DNA of 33,711 nucleotides from Gammaproteobacteria bacterium (GTDB lineage Bacteria > Pseudomonadota > Gammaproteobacteria > UBA6429 > Thiohalophilaceae), in assembly GCA_024275115.1 (NCBI GenBank), contig JAJRZT010000083.1:1-33711 (forward strand), in the 5' to 3' direction. Numbering within the stretch: the stretch's first letter is position 1; each line of letters begins with the position of its first letter. Below the pieces are notes generated by a model. That model was given only the letters and a program-made list of their open reading frames with translations. It was not told the DNA's origin and did no database searches. The position numbers were made by a program, and so were the translations under genes. Of this stretch, positions 15,162 to 23,609 are shown piece after piece.

Positions 15162-16457
15162 TTACATACCTGAACCACGTGAACCGGTGAATTCTGGGTA
15201 GGCTTCCATACCACATTCGCCGATGTCACAGCCTTCGTATTCTTCTTCTTCACTAACACGAATACCCATAACGGCTTTGATAGCAACCCAAACAATCAGG
15301 CTGGTTACAAATACCCAAACAAGTATTGTTAACAGGCCGGCAATCTGAGCACCATAGGTTGCGTCACTGTTGGTGAGCGGCACGGCCAGCAAGCCCCACA
15401 TACCCACAACACCGTGAACCGAAATAGCACCCACTGGATCATCAATTTTCATTTTATCTAAAGTGATAATTGAGAATACAACAATGATACCACCGGCAGC
15501 ACCAATTAAGGTTGCACCTAAGGCAGTTGGTGTGTCAGGCCCAGCAGTAATAGCAACCAGACCGGCTAAAGCGCCGTTAAGTGCCATCGTTAAATCGGCT
15601 TTACCGAATAACATACGCGCAACAATTAATGCGGCAATCACACCACCCGCAGCGGCAGCATTGGTATTTAAGAACACCACGGCAACCGAGTTAGCGCTGG
15701 CCATATCACCCAGTTTTAGAACCGAGCCACCATTAAAACCGAACCAGCCCATCCACAAAATAAATGTACCCAGTGTTGCTAAAGGTAAGTTAGCACCGGG
15801 GATAGCATTGATTTGACCGTTAGGACCGTATTTGCCCTTACGTGCACCGAGCACAATAACACCGGCTAATGCCGCAGCCGCACCGGCTAAATGCACAATG
15901 CCTGAACCTGCGAAATCAAGGAAGCCCATATCGCCTAAGCTATACATGCCAAACACAGAACCACCGCCCCATGTCCATGAACCTTCCATTGGGTAGATAA
16001 AGCCGGTCATCACAACCGCAAAAACCATAAAGGCCCAAAGCTTCATGCGCTCAGCAACCGCGCCGGATACAATCGACATGGCTGTTGCGACAAATACAAC
16101 CTGGAAGAAGAAGTCGGAGGCATTCGAGTAGACTGAACCACCACCAAAGCCTGCTTCAGCTGATTCTTTCAAGGCTGCCACTGTCATAGCTTCTGCGCTT
16201 CCAGCACCTTCATACATAATCCCTTCGAGGAAGATACCGCCACCGTACATCAGCTCATAACCAACAATCATATACATGGTGCAAGCAATCGCATAAAGCA
16301 CCACATTCTTGGTTAAAATTTCAGTGGTATTTTTAGCGCGCACTAAACCTGCTTCGAGCATGGCAAAACCGGCTGCCATCCACATTACCAGAGCACCCAT
16401 TACTAAAAAGTAAAAAGTGTCCATGGCATATTGTAATTCAAAAATTTGATTTTCCAT
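15162..16457 (-). CDS. amtB: Ammonium transporter AmtB
   Basis: A 431-residue inner-membrane ammonium channel of the Amt/Mep/Rh family with about eleven hydrophobic helices and no separate signal peptide. Key elements are visible: the conserved DFAGSGIVHLAGAAAALAG stretch with the structural Asp and first pore His, and AISVHGVVGMWG with the second pore His of the twin-His site. The charged C-terminal tail (RVSEEEEYEGCD) is the region where GlnK docks in the family. It lies 17 bases after glnK and shares its sigma-54 promoter. It takes up ammonium when nitrogen is short; GlnK blocks the pore when nitrogen is plentiful. Confidence 0.96.
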   Translation of the reverse strand: MENQIFELQYAMDTFYFLVMGALVMWMAAGFAMLEAGLVRAKNTTEILTKNVVLYAIACTMYMIVGYELMYGGGIFLEGIMYEGAGSAEAMTVAALKESAEAGFGGGSVYSNASDFFFQVVFVATAMSIVSGAVAERMKLWAFMVFAVVMTGFIYPMEGSWTWGGGSVFGMYSLGDMGFLDFAGSGIVHLAGAAAALAGVIVLGARKGKYGPNGQINAIPGANLPLATLGTFILWMGWFGFNGGSVLKLGDMASANSVAVVFLNTNAAAAGGVIAALIVARMLFGKADLTMALNGALAGLVAITAGPDTPTALGATLIGAAGGIIVVFSIITLDKMKIDDPVGAISVHGVVGMWGLLAVPLTNSDATYGAQIAGLLTILVWVFVTSLIVWVAIKAVMGIRVSEEEEYEGCDIGECGMEAYPEFTGSRGSGM

Positions 16458-16474
16458 TTATATAATCCCCACCC

Positions 16475-16828
<354 letters not shown>

Positions 16829-16880
16829 CTAGGTTGATATAAATAAATATTGTTCAAAAGCAATATTGACTATTATATAT

Positions 16881-16896
16881 TGCATGGGGTGTGCCA
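16881..16896 (-). promoter_or_regulatory. Sigma-54 (RpoN) promoter of glnK-amtB
   Basis: On the minus strand TGGCACACCCCATGCA fits TGGCAC-N5-TTGCA with one mismatch and has the invariant GG and GC at the right spacing. It lies 68 bases upstream of the glnK start. Confidence 0.85.
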
Positions 16897-16947
16897 GATT
16901 AGAAATAGCCTTATAAAACAATAGCTAAGCATAAATAGCAGCCTGTG

Positions 16948-17020
16948 CGCACCATTTTAGCGCACAAATAAAGTGCGTAATATCCTACGCTGCACACTCA
17001 TAATGCACAAATATGGTGCA
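16948..17020 (-). promoter_or_regulatory. NtrC-like enhancer sites upstream of glnK
   Basis: TGCACAAATATGGTGCA (17004-17020) matches the enteric NtrC palindrome TGCACCAWWWTGGTGCA at 16 of 17 positions. CGCACCATTTTAGCGCA (16948-16964) matches at about 14. They are 50-110 bases upstream of the sigma-54 element, the usual enhancer distance. Confidence 0.75.
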
Positions 17021-17050
17021 AATTAGAACACCAACAAATGCTTGAAACAT

Positions 17051-17086
17051 AAAAAAACCTGTGACGCACGCTGCGCACAGGTTTTT
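17051..17086 (-). terminator. Intrinsic terminator of the first TorF gene
   Basis: AAAAACCTGTG (17053-17063) pairs with CACAGGTTTTT (17076-17086). On the minus strand a run of seven T follows. It lies just downstream of the stop at 17112. Confidence 0.8.
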
Positions 17087-17111
17087 CACTGGTTCCCCAG
17101 CAGGGTATGAC

Positions 17112-17822
17112 TTATAAGTCGAAGGTCTTTTTAACCGTCACGAATAGCTCGGTATCTTTACTCGTTGTTGCGTTATACGAATTAATACTCGTACCATCTT
17201 CATATGTAACCGCCAGGCTCACATCAAAATCCAGAATGTTTTTAGATGCCTGCACTTTAAAATCATTAGAGCTACTACCTGTATCGGGCGAGAAGCGGCC
17301 ATAATGAAAACTCAACAAAACATCATCAACTAATTCAATATCCAGACCAACATCAACGTAATTATAGTCACTCGCACTAGTGTTATCATCTGACCCATTA
17401 TAATAGGTTAAACTTGCCGGCCCCCAATCAAAACCAACATAAAATTCCTGTCTGCCGGCAGAAAAATTGCTATCAGTGTACTCATAGATGATATAGCCAA
17501 TATCCACACCAAAATCATCCCAGTTATGCGCCCAGCCACCATACGCATCAATCTCAAAGCCACTACCGGTATTTGTACCCGTGCCATTAACAGAGGATGC
17601 CCACGCACCCGCATAAAATTCGGTTTCGTGCGTAAAATCGATACCGCCTTGTGCCGCAATGCCACTGTCACTTTGCGTTTGGCCACGAAAAACATAGTTG
17701 CTGGTAATGGCGGCATTCGCCGTAAAGGATGGCTCAGCAGCGGCCATCGGTAATGCGCTAAAATAAGTGGCAGCACTGGCCACTGCAATCGCAGATAAGG
17801 GGGAAATAAAGGGTTTGCGCAT
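17112..17822 (-). CDS. TorF-family putative outer-membrane porin (paralog 1)
   Basis: A 236-residue beta-barrel-like protein. The ATG at 17822, with GGAG nearby, gives a clean signal peptide (cleavage after PMAAA near residue 27) and is preferred over the ATG at 17867. The mature part opens with the family hallmark (ITSNYVFRGQTQSDSGIAAQ, then GGIDF) and alternates short amphipathic strands, with repeated FYAG, EIDAYGG and SLTYYNG units. It ends in Phe/Leu as outer-membrane barrels do (KKTFDL). The substrate of the family is not established. It sits beside glnK-amtB and two paralogs are in this window, which suggests a role in uptake of nitrogen compounds. Confidence 0.85.
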   Translation of the reverse strand: MRKPFISPLSAIAVASAATYFSALPMAAAEPSFTANAAITSNYVFRGQTQSDSGIAAQGGIDFTHETEFYAGAWASSVNGTGTNTGSGFEIDAYGGWAHNWDDFGVDIGYIIYEYTDSNFSAGRQEFYVGFDWGPASLTYYNGSDDNTSASDYNYVDVGLDIELVDDVLLSFHYGRFSPDTGSSSNDFKVQASKNILDFDVSLAVTYEDGTSINSYNATTSKDTELFVTVKKTFDL

Positions 17823-17989
17823 GGCTATTCTCCAGTGGGGTTTTATTATCAATTCGTAGTCCGCCATACTAACAAAAGAAAAGCCCGGCAGAGAATACTT
17901 TTTTAGAAAAGTTTCCCTAAAACAGGCTTTTAAATAGCGTGTCGAACAGACAACTTACCGGTACCACTTAAATGAATCCCAGGCTAAAC

Positions 17990-18625
17990 TTAAAATGTTT
18001 TATTCCAGCTTATATTTACCCGCATATTGTCACTTTGGCCTTGCGCCAGGTTTTCTGACGTATCGCTCAGGCTAAAACTTAACTCACCTTTGCTAACGGT
18101 AACGCTGTAATCGTTATAGTCTGTTCTGCCTGCCTGATCAAAGCTATAAATACCAACGTGGGCGGTTAACACATATTTGTCAGGTAATTCGAAGTCTGCC
18201 GCACCTTCGAGGTAAATATTGGTTTCATTAATATCCACCGATACTTTGGCGCTGTAGTTTTTATACACAGCACCGGCGTAGACTTCAGTGAAATCATCGG
18301 TGCCGCTATCCCCCAGGTACTGATACGTAACCACCCCGGCATCAAAATCAAATGCACCAAATTTATTGGTGTAACCGCCATATATGTCCAGCTCAGTATC
18401 GCCCGCTATATTCGACGTCCATGCGCCCGCATAGAAGTTTTTATTAATTGTATAATCAGCACCGCCCTGAATCGCAGCAGCATCATTTGTTTGAGTAACC
18501 CCACGCCAGATGTAATTCGATGTTGCGGTCAAATTGGTTGAAAGCTGGGCTGCCCAGGTTGCTGTGGCGCCTAACGACAAGGCTGCCAACAGCCCGGTTT
18601 TAATAGCTAAAGTCCTTAATTTCAT
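17990..18625 (-). CDS. TorF-family putative outer-membrane porin (paralog 2)
   Basis: A 211-residue protein, shorter than its neighbour. It has a signal peptide (residues 1-25, ending TWAA), then the family start TSNYIWRGVTQTNDAAAIQG and GGADY, then beta-strand repeats (FYAGAWTSNI, ELDIYGGYTN). It ends with a C-terminal Phe (NISWNKTF), the outer-membrane assembly signal. AGGGGA precedes the ATG. A separate, less clear promoter region shared with ubiK lies upstream. The substrate is unknown. It is clearly a relative, but not a recent copy, of the genes at 17112 and 24998. Confidence 0.85.
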   Translation of the reverse strand: MKLRTLAIKTGLLAALSLGATATWAAQLSTNLTATSNYIWRGVTQTNDAAAIQGGADYTINKNFYAGAWTSNIAGDTELDIYGGYTNKFGAFDFDAGVVTYQYLGDSGTDDFTEVYAGAVYKNYSAKVSVDINETNIYLEGAADFELPDKYVLTAHVGIYSFDQAGRTDYNDYSVTVSKGELSFSLSDTSENLAQGQSDNMRVNISWNKTF

Positions 18626-18712
18626 GATTTTCCCCTTTTACACACCGTATTTTATGTTTAAACTCTAATTTCTAAATGATTTTAACAAATTTGCCGCGCT
18701 TATCGTGTGACC

Positions 18713-18741
18713 TGGCACTGATTACGCACACAAAGAGTGCG
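18713..18741 (+). promoter_or_regulatory. Possible sigma-54-like element with overlapping NtrC-like palindrome
   Basis: TGGCACTGATTACGCA (18713-18728) keeps the GG and GC of a sigma-54 promoter pointing to ubiK. CGCACACAAAGAGTGCG (18725-18741) has the GCAC-N7-GTGC arms of an NtrC site but overlaps it, an unusual layout. Neither is certain. Confidence 0.3.
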
Positions 18742-18763
18742 CAGCATATTTAAGGAGCACCCT

Positions 18764-19027
18764 ATGTCTTTTGCTTTTAATCCCTTTTCCAAAGCCGTGT
18801 TAGACAGCCTGCAGGAAAAAATGCCCGATGGGGTAACTGCCGGCCTGCAAGGTTTACAATCCGATTTTGAACATAATTTTCGTGCCGCCATTGAGGCGAA
18901 TCTAAAAAAACTGAACCTGGTTACTCGGGAAGAATTTAATATTCAGCAACAGGTGTTACTGCGCACGCGAGAAAAACTGGAAGCACTGGAAAAGAAACTG
19001 GCTGAAATGGAAAATAGTGACGCTTAA
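18764..19027 (+). CDS. ubiK: Ubiquinone biosynthesis accessory factor UbiK
   Basis: An 87-residue small protein (YqiC/BMFP family) that helps the UbiJ-linked soluble complex make ubiquinone under oxygen. The start at 18764 is set by AAGGAG eight bases upstream; an ATG at 18737 would add nine unrelated residues. The N-terminus NPFSKAVLDSLQEKMPDG is amphipathic and the second half is a coiled coil ending in RTREKLEALEKKLAEME, the typical trimerising tail. In many gammaproteobacteria comM lies near it; here the urea block lies between them. Confidence 0.92.
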   Translation: MSFAFNPFSKAVLDSLQEKMPDGVTAGLQGLQSDFEHNFRAAIEANLKKLNLVTREEFNIQQQVLLRTREKLEALEKKLAEMENSDA

Positions 19028-19050
19028 GAAGCCTCGCCAGCTACGTTCTT

Positions 19051-19746
19051 TTATACGGTTAAATACTGTTGCACCAGCTTGTCGGACAAGTCACTCATCT
19101 CGCCCTGCGCTACGTTTCGCCCTCGGTCCATTATCACAAAGTTTTTACCCACCCGACGGGCAAAGGGTAACTTTTGCTCGACCAGCAATATGGTAATATT
19201 CTGCTCTTCATTTAATTTAATAATGATATCACCAATTTGCTGCACAATATTCGGTTGAATACCTTCGGTAGGCTCATCGAGTAATAAAATTTTCGGGTTG
19301 AGTGTTAATGCTCGGCCTATCGCAAGTTGCTGTTGCTGGCCGCCCGATAAATCGCCACCACGGCGATGCAGCATGTCTTTTAATACCGGGAACAGTTCAA
19401 AGATTTGCTCAGGAATAGCGCGCGTATGCCGACCGGTAACAGACAAGCCAACACGCAAATTTTCTTCAACGGTAAGTTGCCCGAAAATATCACGCCCCTG
19501 CGGTACATAGCCAATGCCGAGCTTGGCACGAACTTCAGCCGCCTTGCCACTGATGGTTGTACCATTAAATTCAATACTGCCAGACTTAATAGGCAACAAA
19601 CCCATTATAGATTGCAACAGGGTTGTTTTGCCCACACCGTTGCGCCCCATCAAGCAAATGCAACTGCCTTGAGAGATATCAACTGACACATCCCATAAGG
19701 TATGGCTCTCACCATAAAATTGATTTAGCTCTTTAATCGAAAGCAT
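19051..19746 (-). CDS. urtE: Urea ABC transporter ATP-binding protein UrtE
   Basis: A 231-residue LivF-type ATPase, one of two ATPases of the urea importer. Walker A GRNGVGKTT is at 34-42, the Q-loop near VPQGRDIFG, the signature is LSGGQQQQLA, Walker B is ILLLDEPTEGIQP, and the His switch region is LLVEQKLPFA. The EGIQP variant is typical of UrtE. It is the last gene of the urt operon, 38 bases after urtD, and ends convergent with ubiK with no clear terminator between them. Confidence 0.95.
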   Translation of the reverse strand: MLSIKELNQFYGESHTLWDVSVDISQGSCICLMGRNGVGKTTLLQSIMGLLPIKSGSIEFNGTTISGKAAEVRAKLGIGYVPQGRDIFGQLTVEENLRVGLSVTGRHTRAIPEQIFELFPVLKDMLHRRGGDLSGGQQQQLAIGRALTLNPKILLLDEPTEGIQPNIVQQIGDIIIKLNEEQNITILLVEQKLPFARRVGKNFVIMDRGRNVAQGEMSDLSDKLVQQYLTV

Positions 19747-19784
19747 TCTGTTTACCGTTTTTATCTTTTGCTTTATGCAACATG

Positions 19785-20645
19785 CTATTCACCAAGATAC
19801 ACTTCGATTACTTTTGGATTATTCTGCACTTCGTCCATTGTGCCTTCAGCTAAAACAGACCCTTCATGTAACACGGTAACGGTACTGGCAATGGAACGTA
19901 CAAAATCCATATCATGTTCAACTACCACCACCGAGTGCTTACCCGCCAGGCTTTTTAGTAATTCGGCTGTTTTGTCCATTTCCTGATGCGTCATACCGGC
20001 TACCGGCTCATCCACCAGTAATACACGCGGGTTTTGCATCAGTAACATACCAATTTCCAGCCATTGTTTCTGGCCATGCGATAATTGCGCAGCGCGCTCA
20101 TAACATAATTCAGTCAGGCCAATGGTATCCATTACTTCAATAATTTTTTCATGCTGCGCGGTATTTATTTTTGCAAATAATGTGGGCCAGACACGTTTAT
20201 CGGCTGCCATTGCCAGTTCCAGATTTTCAAAAATAGTATGCTGTGGAAAGATAGTTGGCTTTTGAAACTTACGCCCAATGCCAGCATGGGCTATCTGGTA
20301 TTCACTCATACGTGTTAAGTCCATGGTTTGACCAAAATACGCACTGCCCGTGTCGGGCCGGGTTTTACCCGTGATGACATCCATCATTGTGGTTTTACCG
20401 GCACCGTTCGGCCCGATAATACAACGTAATTCACCATCATTAATATAAAGCGTTAAATCGTTGAGTGCTTTAAAGCCGTCAAAGCTGACACTAATATTTT
20501 CCAGATAAAGAATAGGCCCATGCGTTACATCGATCTCACCGGGGATAACAGTACGCCGCCCGGAAAAAGGCAGACGTTTTTGCTCAACAAAGTCGAACAC
20601 CTTGTCACGCCGCATTATTTCCCTGATGTTATCGAGTCCACTCAT
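19785..20645 (-). CDS. urtD: Urea ABC transporter ATP-binding protein UrtD
   Basis: A 286-residue LivG-type ATPase. A 45-residue N-terminal extension (KVFDFVEQKRLPFSGRRTV) comes before the nucleotide-binding domain, as seen in UrtD proteins. Walker A GPNGAGKTT is at 78-86, the signature is LSHGQKQWLEIG, Walker B is VLLVDEPVAGMT, and the switch is VVVEHDMDFV. Its start overlaps the end of urtC by four bases, so translation is coupled. It powers urea import with UrtE. Confidence 0.96.
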   Translation of the reverse strand: MSGLDNIREIMRRDKVFDFVEQKRLPFSGRRTVIPGEIDVTHGPILYLENISVSFDGFKALNDLTLYINDGELRCIIGPNGAGKTTMMDVITGKTRPDTGSAYFGQTMDLTRMSEYQIAHAGIGRKFQKPTIFPQHTIFENLELAMAADKRVWPTLFAKINTAQHEKIIEVMDTIGLTELCYERAAQLSHGQKQWLEIGMLLMQNPRVLLVDEPVAGMTHQEMDKTAELLKSLAGKHSVVVVEHDMDFVRSIASTVTVLHEGSVLAEGTMDEVQNNPKVIEVYLGE

Positions 20646-21781
20646 TCGATTTTATTCTCTGCTATAGGCTGTTTCTTTCCCTGCAACTTCAAACGCATTT
20701 GATTCCATAAACCAATAACACCTTTTGGCATAAAAATGGTCACCAATAAGAATAAACCACCCAAAGCAAATAACCACACTTCAGGAAATGCGGCGGTCAA
20801 ATAGGATTTGGAATAATTGACAATAACGGCACCCAGTGCTGCACCATACAATGTTGCACGGCCACCAATGGCCACCCAAACAACCAGTTCAATCGAGTTT
20901 AACGGTGAAAACTCACCGGGGTTTATAATCCCCACCTGCGGCACAAATAAAGCACCGGCAACGCCTGCAATCATGGCAGACAAAACAAAAATCCATAGTT
21001 TGAAACTTTCAACCTTATAACCAATAAAGCGGGTACGATCTTCTGCATCACGAATTGCAACAACCACACGCCCAAGTTTTGAAGTGATAATAAAACGACA
21101 GAGAAAATAAGTAAGAATTAAAAATAACGCACTCAGAAAAAATAAGCTGACCCGTGTTGTATCGGCCTGCAAGTCATACCCTAAAATATCTTTAAAATCG
21201 GTTAAACCATTATTACCACCAAAGCCAAGCTCATTCATAAAGAAGGCCAGTAGCAAGGCATACGTGAGTGCCTGCGTTATAATAGACAGGTACACACCCG
21301 TTACCCGCGCACGAAACGCAAGCCAACCAAAAACCAGCGCCAACAAACCCGGCACCAGAATAACCATGATCATGGCAAACCAGAACATATCGAAACCCTG
21401 CCAATACCAGGGGAGTTCAGTCCAGTTCAGAAACACCATAAAATCAGGCAACTCGGTATTACCGTAAACACCACGGTCACCTATCTGACGCATTAAATAC
21501 ATCCCCATGGCGTAGCCACCAAGCGCAAAAAATGCCGCATGCCCTAAACTTAGAATACCGCAATAGCCCCAAACCAAATCAAGTGCAATCGCAAGCATGG
21601 CATAGCTTAAGTACTTACCTAATAACGTAACCGTGTAAGTAGGCACATGAAAAAATGAATCGGCTGGAACAAGTAAATTTAATGCCGGCACAACAAACAT
21701 GGTAACAAGCAAAATACTGACAAAGATTTTGCCACCTTTATCATTTTTTAAAAAATCAACTATAAAAGGTTGTCTGGCCAT
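20642..21781 (-). CDS. urtC: Urea ABC transporter permease UrtC
   Basis: A 379-residue inner-membrane permease of the LivM type. About ten hydrophobic helices are visible, with the family loop EDRTRFIGYKVESFKLWIFV and GVAGALFVPQVGIINPGEFS. It has an N-terminal helix near residues 20-40, and the LDLVWGYCGILSLGHAAFFA segment typical of the family. It forms the channel with UrtB. The start lies five bases after urtB and the end overlaps urtD. Confidence 0.96.
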   Translation of the reverse strand: MARQPFIVDFLKNDKGGKIFVSILLVTMFVVPALNLLVPADSFFHVPTYTVTLLGKYLSYAMLAIALDLVWGYCGILSLGHAAFFALGGYAMGMYLMRQIGDRGVYGNTELPDFMVFLNWTELPWYWQGFDMFWFAMIMVILVPGLLALVFGWLAFRARVTGVYLSIITQALTYALLLAFFMNELGFGGNNGLTDFKDILGYDLQADTTRVSLFFLSALFLILTYFLCRFIITSKLGRVVVAIRDAEDRTRFIGYKVESFKLWIFVLSAMIAGVAGALFVPQVGIINPGEFSPLNSIELVVWVAIGGRATLYGAALGAVIVNYSKSYLTAAFPEVWLFALGGLFLLVTIFMPKGVIGLWNQMRLKLQGKKQPIAENKIE

Positions 21782-21785
21782 TGTA

Positions 21786-23450
21786 TTAATCTTCTACCCC
21801 GCGACCTTTCTTCGGGAATAATCCACGCGGACGTTTTTGTATAAACAGGATAATAAAAACCAGTACCAGTATTTTGGCCAGCACCGCCCCCGACCAGGGT
21901 TCGAGGAATTTATTAAATACTCCCAGTGACATTGCACCCACGAACGTGCCCAATAAATTACCCACGCCACCAAAGACCACCACCATAAAGGAGTCGATTA
22001 TATAAGCCTGCCCGAGGTTTGGCCCCACATTGGTTAACTGGCTTAAAGCCACACCGGCTACACCAGCGATACCAGAACCTAGACCAAACGTCATAGCATC
22101 AACCCATTCAGACTTCACGCCCATTGCTTTTGCCATGGTTCTGTTTTGCGAAACAGCGCGTACCTGCAATCCTAAACGTGTCTTCTTTAAAATAAGCATC
22201 AACAACAAAAGAACCACAATGGCAAATATAAAAATATATAAACGGTTATAGGTGATTGCAAAAATACTATTAATTTCCAGCGAGCCGCTCATAAAGGCAG
22301 GGGTTTGAACTGCCTGATTAGTTGGCCCGAAGACTGAACGCACTAACTGTTGCAAAATTAAACTAATGCCAAAAGTTGCCAGCAATGTTTCCAGTGGTCG
22401 CCCATATAAATAGCGAATAACAAACCGCTCTATCGCAACGCCGAAAGCACCCGCAACTAAAAAGGCAAGCGGTATAGATATAAAAATAGACGCGGTAATA
22501 TGATTAGGCAGCATTTGCTGAACAACAAAGGTGGTATAAGCACCCAGCATCATCAGCTCGCCATGCGCCATGTTAATAACACCCATAACACCAAAAGTAA
22601 TAGCAAGGCCAACTGCAATTAATAATAAAACAGAACCTAAACTTAAACCAAAAACCAGATTTTCCAGAAACCCAAAGATGCTGATTTTAGAGTCTATCTT
22701 TTTCAGTGAGCTTATTGCCGCTTTTTTAATGGTTGCATCTTCCGTGTCTTCAATAATTTCCTGCAACTTGAGCTTTACTTCTGGAACCAGACTCTTTGAC
22801 AGAGCTTTAATGGATGCCAACTGGGTTGCTTTATCGTTCGAGCTCAAGTTCCATATTGAAACACCGGCAGCAACCAGTTCTTTTATACTGCTGTTGGTTT
22901 CTTTTTTGTCCAACACCTGAAGGACTGCGATCGTCTCTGCATTAATGTTTTTCAACAACTGCTTAACGGCTGCTTTGCGCACTGCATCATCGGTGCTTTT
23001 TAAACCAAGCTGTGCGATATAGCCACGCAACAAGCGACGTAATTTATTATTCACTTTTACTTTCTTTAGTTTGTTTTTTTCAAACAAACCTGCATCTTCA
23101 TTATTTAATATCGACGTTGTTTTATAGGAGCCATCTATTTTTTTAATAAAAACCAGCTGCTTTGTTTTTTTAATATAGTAGAGCTTACTTTTTAACATTT
23201 GCTGCAAGACAGGTAAGACTCGCTCATCATCAACAGTATATAATTTTTTTATTACCTGCTCACGGTCAGAATAACTGCCAGCCGTTAAACTTGCAGTAGC
23301 CACTTCAAATGAAATAACTATTGCAACTGACGTTTCTGTTTTTGGTTCTATTGAATCAGCTAAAGCTGCCGCCGAATAGCCAGCACTCAGCATGGCTATA
23401 AATATAAGGCTCAATAGTATTTGAATATTTTTTCGGCTTGAAAGTGTCAT
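21786..23450 (-). CDS. urtB: Urea ABC transporter permease UrtB, with N-terminal helical domain
   Basis: From the ATG at 23450 it has 554 residues; an in-frame TTG at 23486 is less likely. The long form of UrtB is seen: a signal-peptide-like start (ILLSLIFIAMLSAGYSAAAL), then a periplasmic HEAT-repeat-like helical region of about 200 residues (LQQMLKSKLYYIKKTKQLVF, KLQEIIEDTEDATIKKAAIS). The LivH-type permease part follows from about residue 265 (GLAITFGVMGVINMAHGELM, and LEPWSGAVLAKILVLVF near the end). The hairpin at 23562-23591 separates it from urtA, probably lowering its expression relative to the binding protein. Confidence 0.95.
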   Translation of the reverse strand: MTLSSRKNIQILLSLIFIAMLSAGYSAAALADSIEPKTETSVAIVISFEVATASLTAGSYSDREQVIKKLYTVDDERVLPVLQQMLKSKLYYIKKTKQLVFIKKIDGSYKTTSILNNEDAGLFEKNKLKKVKVNNKLRRLLRGYIAQLGLKSTDDAVRKAAVKQLLKNINAETIAVLQVLDKKETNSSIKELVAAGVSIWNLSSNDKATQLASIKALSKSLVPEVKLKLQEIIEDTEDATIKKAAISSLKKIDSKISIFGFLENLVFGLSLGSVLLLIAVGLAITFGVMGVINMAHGELMMLGAYTTFVVQQMLPNHITASIFISIPLAFLVAGAFGVAIERFVIRYLYGRPLETLLATFGISLILQQLVRSVFGPTNQAVQTPAFMSGSLEINSIFAITYNRLYIFIFAIVVLLLLMLILKKTRLGLQVRAVSQNRTMAKAMGVKSEWVDAMTFGLGSGIAGVAGVALSQLTNVGPNLGQAYIIDSFMVVVFGGVGNLLGTFVGAMSLGVFNKFLEPWSGAVLAKILVLVFIILFIQKRPRGLFPKKGRGVED

Positions 23451-23561
23451 TGTTATTTTTTTAATACAGGGATTTTTACGGCTCAAATCATAACCCGAGC
23501 CCGTTAAACTTGATAGCTTTTTAATCCGGAATTATACATATTATGTCGTTACTTAAAAACA

Positions 23562-23591
23562 AATCCCGACTAACAGCCGTTAGTCGGGATT
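23562..23591 (-). terminator. Intercistronic hairpin between urtA and urtB
   Basis: AATCCCGACTAAC (23562-23574) and its exact inverse (23579-23591) enclose a four-base loop. On the minus strand a T-rich tail follows. As urtB-E lie downstream on the same strand, it most likely acts as a partial terminator or mRNA-end stabiliser that favours the binding protein UrtA. Confidence 0.7.
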
Positions 23592-23609
23592 ATAACTTCA
23601 CTTACATTT

